DNA of 64,000 bases from Quercus robur. Lineage: Eukaryota > Streptophyta > Magnoliopsida > Fagales > Fagaceae. The position numbers were made by a program, and so were the translations under genes. The DNA is taken from the NCBI RefSeq assembly GCF_932294415.1, contig NC_065537.1, forward strand, positions 63,688,290 through 63,752,289. Reading direction: 5' to 3'. Shown piece after piece: positions 23,020-35,034 of the stretch (positions are counted from its first letter, which is position 1; each line of letters starts with the position of its first letter). Below the pieces are notes generated by a model. It saw only the letters and a program-made list of their open reading frames with translations, was not told the origin of the DNA and made no database searches.

Positions 23020-23400
23020 AGAGACAATGGGGCACAGTTTGTATGCTAGCTAGTGGAAGCCTTTGTACTCCAACTCCGATGATATATCATACCCTCAGAC
23101 CTCAATAATGAGTGGAAAGAACAAAGAAACAATACCATAAATAAAAATAAAAAATAAAAAAGAAGAAGGAAACAATGAAAATTTATTAGATAGTCTGGGA
23201 ATATAATATCTTCCTCTCACATGAGGTGGACTCCATGGTGAGTAGGACTCACCCCTATGTGAAAGTGAGGGAATATACTGCTAGAGTACCCAATAATAAC
23301 CCTGAAACAATAGCCTAAAGTGTCCCACACATTTCACAGAAACATCCAAGGTTTTGAAATTCGAGAACAAAAGAAAACCACATACAGGTGTGAAACCTTT
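23020..23400 (-). pseudogene. Relic of a TNL first-exon start and promoter
   Basis: The order of motifs copies the TNL-A 5' flank: GCTAGCTAGTGGAAGCC (complement of the MASTS start), then ATATATCATACCCTCA, CTCAATAATGAGTGGAAAGAA, AACAATAGCC/AAGTGTCCC, and GAGAACAAAAGAAA. Compare 13593-13780. No TIR coding sequence follows on the downstream (left) side, so this is an orphaned promoter segment from a lost TNL copy. A 100-nt insertion (about 23190-23290) interrupts it. Confidence 0.6.
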
Positions 23401-23579
23401 TAAATTTTTATTACTCCCCTCTTTTTCCCTTAAGATTTAAAAAAAAAAAAAAAAAAAACTTTTTCCCTTAAGTTGTTTCGTACTTATTTGCTGTTTATAT
23501 AATAATAATAAAAATATCACATTTTTGTCAACTAAATTTAAAATTCACTCACATAAAAAATTGTGTAAATATACACTAA

Positions 23580-24917
23580 GAGCATCTCCAATCGAAAATT
23601 CTATCCCATCTTATTACCATCTCAAAAAGTTACTTTATCAATTATATAATACAATTTTACTATACTCTCAACATCCCAACTTTTATTTTCTTATTTTACT
23701 CATTAAAATAATATTTCTACACAATAAAATAATATATTTCACAATCACCATCATTTACAATACAACATATTATTTATTCTTTCTCTCTCTTTCTTTCTGT
23801 TCAAGAACCACAATCACCACCATCGCCGCACTACACACACCTGACACCACCACCACCACCACCACCACCACTAGCAACCCATAATCTACCGTCAACACCA
23901 AAAACAAAAACAAAAAAAACCCAGACCATCAACACCACCCTCTCCGACCATCAACACCACAAAAAAAAAAAAAAAAAAAAAAAAAAAAACACACACACAC
24001 AGACACACACACAGAGCAACCCATGATCAAACCCATTCAAAAAAAATTACTATTCAAGCCATCGGAGCTCCGATTCAAACCTTTGTTAAACCCATTCAAA
24101 CCCATTGGAGCCATCACCAGCAAACCCACACCGCTGCACCACCAGACCCATACTGCTACATCCACTGGCCACGCCGTTGCCCACCAAAATCACACCTATT
24201 GAAATCAACCCACCACCACCCATCGACCGAAAACCCACACCCAGACAGATCACAACCCACCTAACCCACACAACCCATGCGACCCAACACTAACCCATCG
24301 CGATCTCCATCGCTAACCACTACGAAGCCACACAATCTTCACCCACAAACACAACAAAAATTTATGAAAACTGGATTTCTAAATTCGCCGCTGGGTAGCT
24401 CGATTTTGTTGAAGCTCGAAGGAAGTGGATTCACCTCTGGGAAGTTTGAAGGAAGTTGATTTTGTTGACCCACGTGGAGAAGGAAAAACAAAAGAGAGAG
24501 AGAGAGTTTTGCCGAAGAAGGAAAAACGCGGAGACCCACCACCGATGCCCCGTCAGAATCACTATCGGAGCCATTTGAGCCATCTGATTCCACCGTTGTC
24601 AAAACCCACGGGGTCTTGGGTCTGAAGAAAGTAGAGAGCAGATGAGAAAGAGAGAAGGAAGAGAGAGAAAAGAAGAAAAATAATGAGAGAGGAGAGAGAA
24701 ATTCCCGGGTTAAAAAGGGAAAGAGAGAGTATTAAAAAATTATTTTTTTTATCCCATTAAGCTACAGTACCATCTTACATTTAAGATCGTACTGTAGCTC
24801 TATGCCAAAAATATTTAGCCTTTCCCAAGTTTAGCCTTCTAGTTGCTGAGCATTTTTTGGACCTGAATGCCAAATGTATCTTACATTTGGCATATGGTAT
24901 ACCCATTGTTAATGCTC
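23580..24917. mobile_element. Non-autonomous PIF/Harbinger-type element (GAGCATCTCCAAT ends)
   Basis: The left end GAGCATCTCCAAT and the right end ATTGTTAATGCTC are imperfect terminal inverted repeats. They are flanked by TAA at 23577-23579 and TAA at 24918-24920, the 3-bp target duplication of the superfamily. The 1.34 kb interior is unusual for a MITE: GC-richer, with CAC trinucleotide repeats (about 23848-23872), poly-A (23948-23988), and a purine-rich stretch near 24487-24690. Frames inside are low-complexity translations, not a recognised gene. Confidence 0.65.
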
Positions 24918-25483
24918 TAATACTATTCATTTTATATTTAATTTTATATTCTTTTTTTATATATCCTAAAAATAAAGGAATAGATTAAATGATAGTTGTT
25001 GTATACAAAGAAAAAGAAACAATTAAGAAAAATGGATATTTTAATGAAATGCAATATAAAATAAATATTCTTCTAAGGATTTAGACCCTCGGAAAGTACA
25101 TTACGTTCAACCTGATTTATTAGTCAAGTAGTTACTTAGGTTAATTATTCAGATCTAGGTTAAACATTTATCACATATAACAAATACAGTGGAAAAGTAA
25201 AAGCCACAAAATGTGACAACCTAGGAAAACCAATAAAACTAGGAATGACAACGAGTCGAGTTTGGGACAAGTTTCTTTATCCCTGAACCTGTCCCGCCAC
25301 CTGAAACCCAAACCCACAGTTTAATGGGTCAGGGAAGGAGAATTAGGATTGGAGAGAAGCAGCAAGAGGTGTTAGCAAAACTCTTTTTCTTCGTGACAAA
25401 GGATTCTATTTTTCCGCTGCAGCAACTGGGTCCCATTACACAACGGTGTTTGGAATCAATATCATCATGCTATGAATAAAATG

Positions 25484-26036
25484 GGAGATTCTAGCCTTTT
25501 GCCCTTAATTTTTAAAAAATTTAGCAATATGCCCCTATTTCGTAACTATATAGGGATATGCCCTTGTTTCGATACTCGATTACCTTAAAATCGAGTTTCA
25601 ATGAAATACTCAATTCGTAGAAAATCGAGTTATGCCCAATAAAACTACAACAACAAAAAAAATGCATGGAACTCGATCTTAGGGAAGTCAAGTTCCAAAA
25701 TGCCGCTATAGGGCTTTAAAACGTCACTATAGGGCTTAAAAACGCCACTATAGGGCTCCTTGAACCTAGAATGGGGACTTATAAAAATTTTTGCAGGAAA
25801 ACGCTGCTATAGGGATTTAAAACGTCACTATAGGGCTTAAAAACGCCACTATAGGGCTCCATGAATTGGGGATTACACTTGTAAAATTTTTTTTTGCAGG
25901 AAAAGGCCGCTATAGGGTTTTTAAACGTCACTTTAGGGCTTAAAAACGCCATTATAGGCCTCCTTGAATATGGGGTAATTACACTTATAAAATTTTTTTT
26001 GCATGCAACTCGATTTCCTGAAAGTCAAGTTCCATG

Positions 26037-26076
<40 letters not shown>

Positions 26077-26235
26077 TTTGATTCGACATAACTCGATTTT
26101 CTACAAATCGAGTATTTAATTGAACTCGATTTTAGGGTAATCGAGTATCGAAACAGGGGCGCGCCCTATATAGTTTGCAAACAAGGGCATTTTGCCAATT
26201 TTTTAAAAAATTAAGGGTAAAATGCCAAAATCCCC
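25484..26235. mobile_element. Foldback MULE-like element with 10-bp target duplication and three internal repeats
   Basis: GAATAAAATG occurs at 25474-25483 and again at 26236-26245, a 10-bp target duplication. The arms are inverted repeats of about 160 nt: left GCCCTTAATTTTTAAAAAATT, TTTCGATACTCGATTACC, AAAATCGAGTTATG; right the inverse in mirrored order. Long arms and a 9-10 bp duplication fit a Mutator-like non-autonomous element. Between the arms are three tandem copies of about 100 nt (from about 25703, 25803 and 25906), each with GCTATAGGG, AACGTCACT and AAAACGCCA motifs. A poly-T tract lies at 26040-26073. Confidence 0.75.
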
Positions 26236-27324
26236 GAATAAAATGACAAACGAGACCCGAGAGAAGAGACCAAAATAAAAGTGCACTGATCTTAAAAAAT
26301 TTAATGGATAGTTGTCACAGTTCGTATTGGTCTTGGAAAGAATGAGCAAAACAAGTGAACCTAAACGCTCTGTTTGTTTCAATGTAAGATATTTTTAGGA
26401 AAATATTTTCCAATTTTAACGTGTTTATTTTGCAGTAAATATTTTCAGTCAACCAAATCAATCTAAACAAATTTGTGTAAAATATTTTACGCTTAAAATT
26501 TTGGAAAAACATTTTACATTTACTACTTCCTCACACCCCGACACTTATCACTCCGCACTTTTGCGCTAAAACTCTCTTCTCATATATCTCTCCAAAAAAA
26601 ACCCAGCCACCCTCTCAGATTTCTCTCCCAAAAACCCAGCCACCTTCGGTCCCCTCTCCCTCCAATCTCTGGCTTCAAGGTCCAAGACACCACCGGCCAA
26701 CTCCAGCTTCCGCCGGCGCTGCCCATCACCGGCAAAACCAGGTACTTTTCTGCCTTTTTAGATTAGATTTCTCCTTTTCTTTTCGTTTTTCTTCATCTCT
26801 AACCCTTCTCTGGGTTTTCTGTTCGATCTGGTGTGTCGTATGGTTTTGTTTCTGGGTTGTCTCTAACCCTTCTCTGGATTTTTGTGTTTCTGGGTTTTTC
26901 AGTTGAATCAACCACATGACTATATTGAGTGTTAACTTTTCTAAAGACAATTAAGTTCAATGATTTGGTTCATTGGCCAATGCAATGTAACAATATTGTG
27001 TTCGATTATGTAACTTTTTTGATTTTTTATTTATTATTTATTTTTTTTTATAATCTGCAATGTATTACTTAAAATTTGCAATGTTTTCGTGTTTCTGGGT
27101 TTTTTATTTTTGATAATTTGCAATGTTCTGTTGATTTTTAGTTTTTTTGATAATCTGCAAGAGTAAGGATGTTGGAACAGGGAGTGAGCAGAGCCCACTG
27201 GCAGGGGAGGTTGGGGCTATTGATTTTTAGTTAATACTATGTGCATGCCTGTTTGAAATTTTCAATCTAAAAATGGATTGGTGATCAGTGGGGTTAGAGT
27301 ACAACTGATTTAGGCAAATATATG

Positions 27325-27357
<33 letters not shown>

Positions 27358-27879
27358 AAGCATTTATAATAGAAACATTTGCTTCCATTTATTCTTTGAT
27401 TTTGTACGTTTTGTTAGCAACTGGATGTGTGTTATATAATTGGTTTTGCATTGTTCTGGGCATGGTTGTTAAACTGGATGATTGCTTGATTTTGGGTTTG
27501 CGATAAAATATAAATCTAGTGGCTTTTGTAACAATTCTGAGATTTTGGGTTTTGCTATGTTTTGTATATGATTGGCCACAAGAGTAGGTTATAATTGATT
27601 TGTTCTTAAATGGGCTAGCTTACTTTTCTCAACTGTGGTTTTATGTTCATTTCTTAGTAAATATATGTAATGTGAAGGATTCATTGGTTAAGGGTAATGT
27701 GGTTGTGATATTTTAAAGGATACAAGGCCATCACAAAATCTAAAACCACTCACCTTTGATCACTTATTTGGTTGTTTCCTCTGCATTTTGGTTGTGTGGT
27801 TGGCTTTTTCTATTTTGTTTTAGTTTTGTGTGGCTAAAGAAAAGTTAAAAGAGCCCATTATCTTGGTTTTGTTATGTAG

Positions 27880-29208
27880 ATGGATAACCAAAAAATTCAA
27901 GTAGCAGTTCTTGCCACAGTTGCATCTATCCTCGTTGTGGGAGCTATAATATTAGAAGATATTAGGTCTAGGAGATTTATAATTAGGCAACCTCGTGTGA
28001 ACCGGGATTATGAAAGAGAAGGTTTTATAAGTGATATTCTTCATCGAGGTGACGCACGTTGCAGTTTTATGATAAGAATGAGACTTGTAGCTTTCTATGA
28101 ATTATGTAGAATTCTTGTTGAGAGAAATTTGGTACGTGAGACTATCTACATGTCTGTTACAGAGCAAGTGTTGATGTTTTTGCATATTATTGGCCATAAT
28201 GTTAGGTTTCGAGTCGTTGCTACCAGGTTCCATAGATCGATTGAGACAGCTTATCGATATTTTAAAATTGTCCTTAAAGCAGTTTTGCAGTTATATAGGC
28301 ATGTTGTTAGATTATCTAACAACTCTACACCCCCAGTGATAAGGAATAGTAGAAGGTTTTATCCTTACTTTAAGGTAAACTTTTCAAATTTTGTTTGTTG
28401 TTTTTTTATTTGTTAGGTGATTTTTGAAATGAACATTACTTAATATTAGTCATCATTAGGATTGTGTGGGAGCAATTGATGGAACTCATGTCCGTGCATT
28501 TGTTCCAATTGAAATCCAAGGAAGGTTTCGTGGTCGAAAGGGGGGGACAACACAAAATGTGTTAGCTTCAGTTTCGTTTGACTTAAGATTCACCTATATG
28601 TTAGCTGGTTGGGAAGGCAGTGCTCATGATTCTCGTATTTTAAATGATGCACTTAGTAGACCAAGGGGACTTAAAATTCCAGAAGGTATTATATAGATAA
28701 CTAGCCTTTATGTTTGGTTTTATGTTGGAATTTTTTTTTAAAAAAAATTGATTCATAATTTGAAGGTAAATATTATCTTGGTGATGCCGGTTATGGAAAT
28801 AGACCTGGAATCTTGTCTCCTTATCGAAGTATTCGATATCATTTGAAAGAGTTTCGTGATCATCCACCTGAAAATGCAAAAGAATTATTCAACCTTCGTC
28901 ATTCTTCGTTGCGAACTACCATTGAGCGAGGGTTTGGAGTTATAAAAAAACGTTTTCATGTCTTGGATGCAGAACCATTTTGGTCTTTTAATACACAAGT
29001 GAATGTAGTTTTAGCATGTGGTGTTATTCACAATCACATCATGGGGGTTGATCCTAATGACCCAATTATGCAAGATGGAACATTTGAGACAGAGTCTAGT
29101 GATCGAGTCCAACCTAGCCGACGCGAAGCTATAGTGGAAAGTAGAGAATGGAATAATAAGAGGGATGAGATATGTCAAGCAATGTGGGCTGACTACATAA
29201 TTAGGTGA
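27880..29208 (+). CDS. PIF/Harbinger transposase (HARBI1-like, DDE_Tnp_4)
   Basis: The protein cuts and joins the element at its ends in the nucleus. Three exons give 387 residues with all phases matching: 27880-28374, 28460-28685, 28766-29208, with GT-AG introns of 85 and 80 nt. The DDE triad is visible: DCVGAIDGTHVRA (first D), GWEGSAHDSRIL (second D) and TTIERGFGVIKKRF (E). IPEGKYYLGDAGYGNRPG is the family block before the last part. The N-terminal segment, with FHRSIETAYRYFKIVLKA, is the usual helix-turn-helix region. The start ATG at 27880 follows an acceptor-like TAG, so a 5' non-coding exon is possible. No frameshift or stop is seen. Confidence 0.9.
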
Positions 29209-29555
29209 CATGCATAAATTTGTTCAGTCCAAACTGTTTGGAGTTATTTGTTGATGATGTATTACAGCTTTCTATGATTAGGTGCTGTCAACTTTATTTG
29301 GCTTTGTATTTGGTTGCTAACAGAGCATAAGTGGATATCTTGTATACTTTTTAAAATGTAATAATTGAATATTTTTGTGGGGAAACAGTTAAAATTGTTA
29401 TTTGGTTCCTCAAGTTCAAGTCAACATGGCATTGCATTGTTTTTTGATGATGAATTTTTTGTTCCATAGTTTCTGTTTTTATTTTTGTAATAATGTTTTA
29501 TATTGTTATTATCATAATGATTGTGATTCATTAGATTGTCCTTTTGACTATAGCA

Positions 29556-30502
29556 ATGTCCAAGAATAAGGGGAAAGAACCAGGATCTCAACTTAGGTGG
29601 ACACAACCAATGTGTGATATGCTGTTTAAAATGTTGGTTGTTGAGGCTGAACAAGGCAACAAGCCCTCAAACAAATATAAGCCTCAATCCCTTGACAAAG
29701 TGGCAAAAGAAATTGGTGTGAAGTTTAATGTAGAGTGTCATGCATCACATGTGCATAACCGTCTTCGTACTGTTAGAAAAGAGTGGAAACTCATTCAGGA
29801 TATTCGAAAAAAAAGTGGATTTGGTTGGGATGATAATTTGAAAATGATCACATGTGACAAGCAAACTTATGATGCTGAAGTGCTAGTATGAAATTTATAT
29901 AAATGAGCTTCATTTTATACATTTATTATATTAAATCATCCAATTTATTGACATTGTCATATTTCTTTGAACAGGCTCATCCCGCTCATGCGCCTTATTT
30001 AAATAAAAAAATTGAACAGTATGATGAGATGGCTATTGTTGTTGGTAAGGACATGGCAACTGGTGGCTTTTCAAAGCAATGGAGTGAACATTCTCCATTG
30101 GTTGAAAATGAGACCCCACAAAATGACATCCAAAATCCATAATTTGAAGGTGACACTGATACATTGCCAAAAGATGCCCATGAAGCTTCCAATGGAACTT
30201 CATCTAAGGGAAGGAGCCATAGAAAGAGAACTTATGCAGCTATGAATGAAGATAGTCCTTTTAGTGAGATGACTGAACAACTCAAAGAGATTGCAGTAGC
30301 TGTTACAGCTCTGAGTCATGGCCCAGTTAATACAAATGAGCTTCATAAAGTAGTGATGAATGTTGAAGGCTTTGAAGAAGACATGCTTGATGAAGCTTTT
30401 GATCATTTGGTTAATGATGAAAAGGCAGGAAGGGCCTTTATGGCTAAAAATGATAGGATGAGAAAGCTTTGGTTGGAGAAATTTTTCAACAAAACCTTCT
30501 AA
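29556..30502 (+). pseudogene. Myb/SANT-like partner protein of the Harbinger element, one in-frame stop
   Basis: Exon 1 (29556-29885) starts MSKNKGKEPG and encodes a trihelix-type Myb/SANT domain: RWTQPMCDMLFKMLV, HASHVHNRLRTVRKEWK and SGFGWDDNLKMI. The intron (29886-29974) has GT-AG and phase 0. Exon 2 begins AHPAHAPYLNKKIEQYDE. A TAA at 30140-30142 interrupts the frame after QNDIQNP. The same frame then stays open to 30502 with family-typical sequence (RTYAAMNEDSPF, MLDEAFDHLVNDEKA, KLWLEKFFN). In plants this protein binds the element ends and recruits the transposase. Calling the copy defective assumes no readthrough; the DNA-binding part is intact. Confidence 0.85.
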
Positions 30503-31846
30503 CTTGAAGTTGCTAGATACGTTGTGTGAAACATGTTAGTGGTACCATCGTATTCTTTAGGTTATTAATAATTATGGAACACTGATTGACATGTTTTGGA
30601 GTTATTATGGAATAATGTTATTTTTTGGATTCATTAGTATTTTGATAATGTTATATTTTTTCCAGATATATTTTGCAAGTTCTGCTGTATTGTTTGGGAA
30701 ATATTCTGCAGGTTCTTTCATTTTGAAATAGGCCATTAAGGACAAGATACTCTCCTTGGATTACCTGAACTATCAAGTTGAAATATTGACTGTTGATTCT
30801 GAGCTTTTATTTAACAATGGGGTGATTGTTAAATGAAAATACTAACAGATTCTCTCCCTCTCTTCTTTACTACTGCTTTATTAATTTTTGTAGGCCATTG
30901 AGTTGGTTGCAGAAAATTTTCACAGATTGTGGTTGTGGTGATTTGGCACTTACCTTCTATAAAAGTAGTAGGAGGGAACCTTTATGGAGGGGCTTGTACC
31001 TGGACTGGAATGCCTTTGCCAAGCAACAATTATATTGAGTTGAATTCTGCTGGTTCATGGTCTATAGACTGTAGAGTTAGTATTGAATACTGTTATGGTA
31101 TAGGAGGTGAAGGTCGAAAGTGGAATGGAATGATTGAAGTAGTTTGACTTAAGGCCAGCTTTACAATGTTAAATTTTAGAAAATTGTTCATAAATGGGCC
31201 AGCTGTAATCATTTTATGCATTTATGCTCAACTAAATCTGCATTGATTTTTCTTTTTTCTTTTCTTGTCGTTAATAATTTTATTGCTGGGTTCAGTTCCT
31301 AAAGCTGGCAAGAAAGTAGCATCCCGGATAAACAATAGGAGCCATCTTTGGCAGAATCGAATGAGTGATGGCTTCCTTATAATGTGAGTAACAATGATAC
31401 ATACAAGCATTATTATGATGGCTTCCCCAGTCATACTCTTTAGCTAAAACTATTCTGCATAGTGTTAATATATACATAGAACATTTTTAAACCGTGAATA
31501 TTTCACCTTAATGACTACTGTTCTCTTTCTTTGCCCATACTGATGATGTGCTCAGAATCATTTTTTTTTTCTTTTTCTTGTAGATGCCACATATGACTTT
31601 AAGCAATTTGTGTCTTTCTTTGCCTATACGGATGGAATGATTGGGTTAGTATTTGAATATTGATTGCTGATTCTGAGCTTTCATTTTACCCTTTTTTTTT
31701 TTCCATTTTACGTTGTGCCAAACACTGGAAAATATTTTACACAACATTTTCATATACACTGCCAAACACTGTAAAATGAAAATATTTTACATGTAAAATA
31801 TTTTGCCTTTGCAAATATTTTACATCGAAACAAAAAGAGTAATTAA

Positions 31847-34359
31847 ACGAATCCGACGATAGAGGTAGAGCTCTTTCCTCTTACTAGTCTTTTACTCATG
31901 CTTATCAAGTGATTCTATTTATCATCTATAAGATATGAACGATTTGCCCATCTACAGGAAGTGACGAATCAGAGCATCTAGGGTACCATCAAATGTAATA
32001 ACATAATGATTAGGTAACCTCAATATACATAGCACAACAGAATTTATTTTTACATAGCCATCGTTAAATTGTTCCATCTCCCACTACCATACATCATAAC
32101 TATCTAGGTAGTCAGTGTCTTAAAATACAATAACATTTCCATCATGACTCCTACATAAACTCCTCCACTGCTGAGACTTTGAGCTGCAAAAGGAAAATAC
32201 CTGCTCACTGAAAATGTTAAGGGTGAGCATACCACTTGCTCAGTAAGGGAGGTGTGACATTAACATAATCTAACCTGCTTAATAGAAAAAAGTATTGTTA
32301 ACATGCAATTACGACTTCCTTATAAACAGTTTCAAGAGTATGCATAAACACATATAACATTCTCGAAAACATAAAGCATGTATCAATCTCATTCTGGAAA
32401 CATCAACATAGATCACATGTTAGGCATAGTTTTGTATGTTGTATAATTCTGTATGTTGGTATGCGGTATGGTTGCATTAGTAGTATAAGTGACTAAGTGC
32501 TGTGATAGTGTATTAGTAGTATAAGTGCCTAAGTGCCTGATAGTGTATTAGTAGTATAAGTGCCTAAGTGCCTATATGAGACTTGTATATCAGAATTGTA
32601 GGGTATGGTGTCAATTGAGGCATGGCTATAGAGGTTAGTTAGTGACAGTGCAAGACAGTTAGGGTTTGAGAATGGTGGATCATTGACAGCTGTAAGGTGA
32701 GGTATAAGGGACCAATCTATTGTAGAGTAATCAATCAAGCAAGCGTATTCTCAGTTCAATCTTTTCCTTTTCTCTCTCTCTGTTTTCCTTTCCTCAATTC
32801 TTGGAGGCCTAGCTGACCTCGAATCCAGCTATGCAACAAAACCATTGAATTCAATCCTAACATCACATGCTTATAACATTAGGTAACATCTTTTGAAAAC
32901 ATTTCCTGTAAAACATGACTTGTGATCATTAGCTTGGAAAGCATCATCAATTCAACATATAACCGGGGTTCCATACACCATTCATGAGAATCATAACTTC
33001 CATAATGAAAATGCCTATGCAGATCATAACCGCACATAAATTGTGAAACTCATGAATCTAAAGCTAAAACTATCATAGTGTCAAACATATTAAAGATATA
33101 TAGGATTGTAATCATTTAAATCATTTTCATAAACTTAACTAGCTGGCCATGAAGGCTAGCCATTATCTGGTTATGTGTCCCCCAGGTACAAACATCAGGG
33201 TACAGTTCATCTGACTGGGTCAGGTACTCCTCGGCCTATGCCAAGTACAATGTTTCACTGACTTGATCCACAATAGTATATCATTTCGTTTGAAATTCAT
33301 TTTCTTTCTAAAAACATTCTTTTCTAAAAAAAAATTGTTTCCATAACAATAATTTCCTTGATCTTTAGTCTCAAATAGAGGTTATAAACATCTTGCATAT
33401 CCACATGATTTACTCACTATCTCACTATAAAAGATATGTATAGTTTGACAAAAAAACACGCTTAATTTCAATGAAAAATAAGCATAATCATGTTTATCAA
33501 AAAGCTTTGTTTTAAAACACATGTTTACAAAAATATGGGCTGCTAGACCCTCATATCACAATCCCTTACCTCAACGTAAATGCTTTTGCTTGTAGTGGAG
33601 TCCCCTACTGGTCTTGTCCTGCCCCTAAATAAAAAACAGCCACTTTCATTATTAAGCACACTATTCAACTCATGGAGTGTTCTAATCCATAATTTCGTTA
33701 CTTACACCCTCAAGTTCCTTTACCTATTAATTCTTCACCCTAACTAGCCCCTGTGAGTTCCTACAACCATCCCAAATGCAACCAAACACTCAAACATGCA
33801 ATTACCAGTTTAAAACATCAAAACACACAAAACTGAGCACTAATCATAAAAAACTATAGTTGCAGGGCTTATAATTTTTCCTTTGTGTGCTAAACAGTAG
33901 AACTAAGGTGCATGAACCTTCATCCATACTCTATACATGCTAAAAAGAGCTCCCACAAATTTACAACTCAATCCGTTCACCCTAACTTGAGAAATAAATC
34001 CCCAAAGCTAGGTAGTACAATTCATTCTTACTGCTTTATCCAACAATGTGCAACTTACTTCCAAACTTCGATTGAGTCACCAAAACACATCAACATGTAA
34101 TGCCAATTTACAAGGATATTACCCTATATGTCTAACACATGCCATAAAATTCTGAAGGCCAGATTCTAAAGCTACAATTTAATAAAAATCATACAGGCTA
34201 GTACCCTAAAATCTGCCCCAACAGATTTGAGGTCTAGATAGTAATTCCACTATAAATTTTATACTCATCCGATTGGCTTGGGACCAATATCAAGTTTGAT
34301 AGAATTGCAATTTAGGGTATCATCAATGTCACTTGGTGCTAATAAAAGCACAAATTTTA
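31847..34359. other. Intergenic between Harbinger element and PP2-like gene; contains a solo LTR
   Basis: Apart from the solo LTR (32418-32862) this stretch has no coding domain. The flanks (for example GAGCATACCACTTGCTCAGTAAGG near 32224-32247 and GGGTCAGGTACTCCTCGGCC near 33217) look like part of a larger retroelement into which the LTR inserted. Its class could not be determined. Confidence 0.4.
32418..32862. mobile_element. Solo LTR with 5-bp target duplication
   Basis: The 445-bp unit begins TGTTAGGCATAG and ends CAATCCTAACA. It has the TG..CA ends and a 7-bp inverted tip (TGTTAGG/CCTAACA). TCACA precedes it at 32413-32417 and follows it at 32863-32867. It contains about three copies of a 35-40 bp tandem word (TTAGTAGTATAAGTGCC) at about 32477-32573 and a CT-rich stretch at 32763-32785. 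No internal retroelement domain follows on either side, so it is a recombined solo LTR, probably of the Copia type (class inferred only). Confidence 0.8.
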
Positions 34360-35034
34360 CTAAGCCTTTGTTGGCCTGATCTCGATCCCTTCAACAACGA
34401 GGCCAGTCTTCTCGTTAAGAGCTTCTATCTCCCTAAGTTTAATCTGCAGTTCGTCATCTTCTCCTCCCGCATTGAAAAATTGACCCAACTCAATCTCTAA
34501 CCATCCATCTTCTCTTTGCTTGGGACGTGAAGTGTGCTGCTGCGGTGGCGGTATAATCTGGTCTTGCTGGTTTGGCTCCATGACAAACAGGCCCAATAGA
34601 ACAGTTTGTTCATAAACTTCACCTCCAGCAGTTCCCACTGAAGCCTTGAAAGGAGGGCCATCAAATCCATGGGCTCCGCTCCTCAACTTGTACACAAGGT
34701 AAGCGGCATAGCGTGTTTTGGGAGACAGAATGGAAATACTCACCTTACCGCAGATGTCAAACCAATACACACGATTAAGTTCCGCTACCTCTGGGAACCT
34801 GTTTGATTTTTACATGTACACAGCTAAGAACTAGATGAAAAAAAAAAAAAAGAAGTCTAAATTTAAAAATAATAAATAAATAAAGGAGTACTAATATATA
34901 ATAGGGACAAACCTGGATTCTTCAGGTAGAGAAATCCATCTCCAATACTCAGGAATGAAACCCCATTCAATGGACAGTTCCCTTGCAGCAAGAAGGTGAC
35001 ATTTCTTACCACTCGATTTGTCCAAGGAAAAGCT
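34360..35034 (-). CDS. PHLOEM PROTEIN 2 (PP2)-domain protein, C-terminal exons
   Basis: Two exons are visible on the minus strand. Exon a (34913-35034) encodes SFSLDKSSGKKCHLLAAREL and WGFIPEYWRWISLPEES. Exon b (34360-34798) encodes RFPEVAELNRVYWFDICGK, SILSPKTRYAAYLVYKL, GWLEIELGQFF and a C-terminal GLVVEGIEIRP. These are the successive blocks of the lectin-like PP2 domain of F-box/PP2-B and related proteins. The intron (34799-34912) is GT-AG and phases agree. The exon a acceptor (TAACAG|AGC, phase 0) requires an upstream exon, but no F-box or TIR exon is recognised in 35035-38028. It is either a 5'-truncated pseudogene or the 3' part of a gene whose first exon is remote. See the finding on possible splicing from TNL-B. 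Confidence 0.8.

Larger units (their letters stand above)
26365..31843 (+). mobile_element. PIF/Harbinger transposon with transposase and Myb-like genes
   Basis: The terminal inverted repeats are 26368-26394 (CTCTGTTTGTTTCAATG...) and 31813-31839 (inverse CTCTTTTTGTTTCGATG...), 24 of 27 matching. TAA occurs just outside both ends (26362-26364 and 31844-31846), consistent with a TAA duplication and a one-base length difference in the repeat tips. Subterminal AAAATATTTTAC words recur at both ends. The element is about 5.5 kb and has the two genes of the superfamily in one orientation: a DDE transposase and a Myb/SANT-like protein. A poly-T run lies at 27327-27357. The Myb-like gene has one stop, so autonomy is doubtful. 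Confidence 0.85.

Noticed and set aside
23525-23884. 119-residue frame ending in Thr repeats
   Set aside because: Translation of AT-rich DNA and a CAC microsatellite within a PIF-type element, not a protein gene.
30826-31147. Two overlapping frames of about 70 residues at the 3' end of the Harbinger element
   Set aside because: No similarity to Harbinger proteins, no codon signal; they lie in the non-coding subterminal part.
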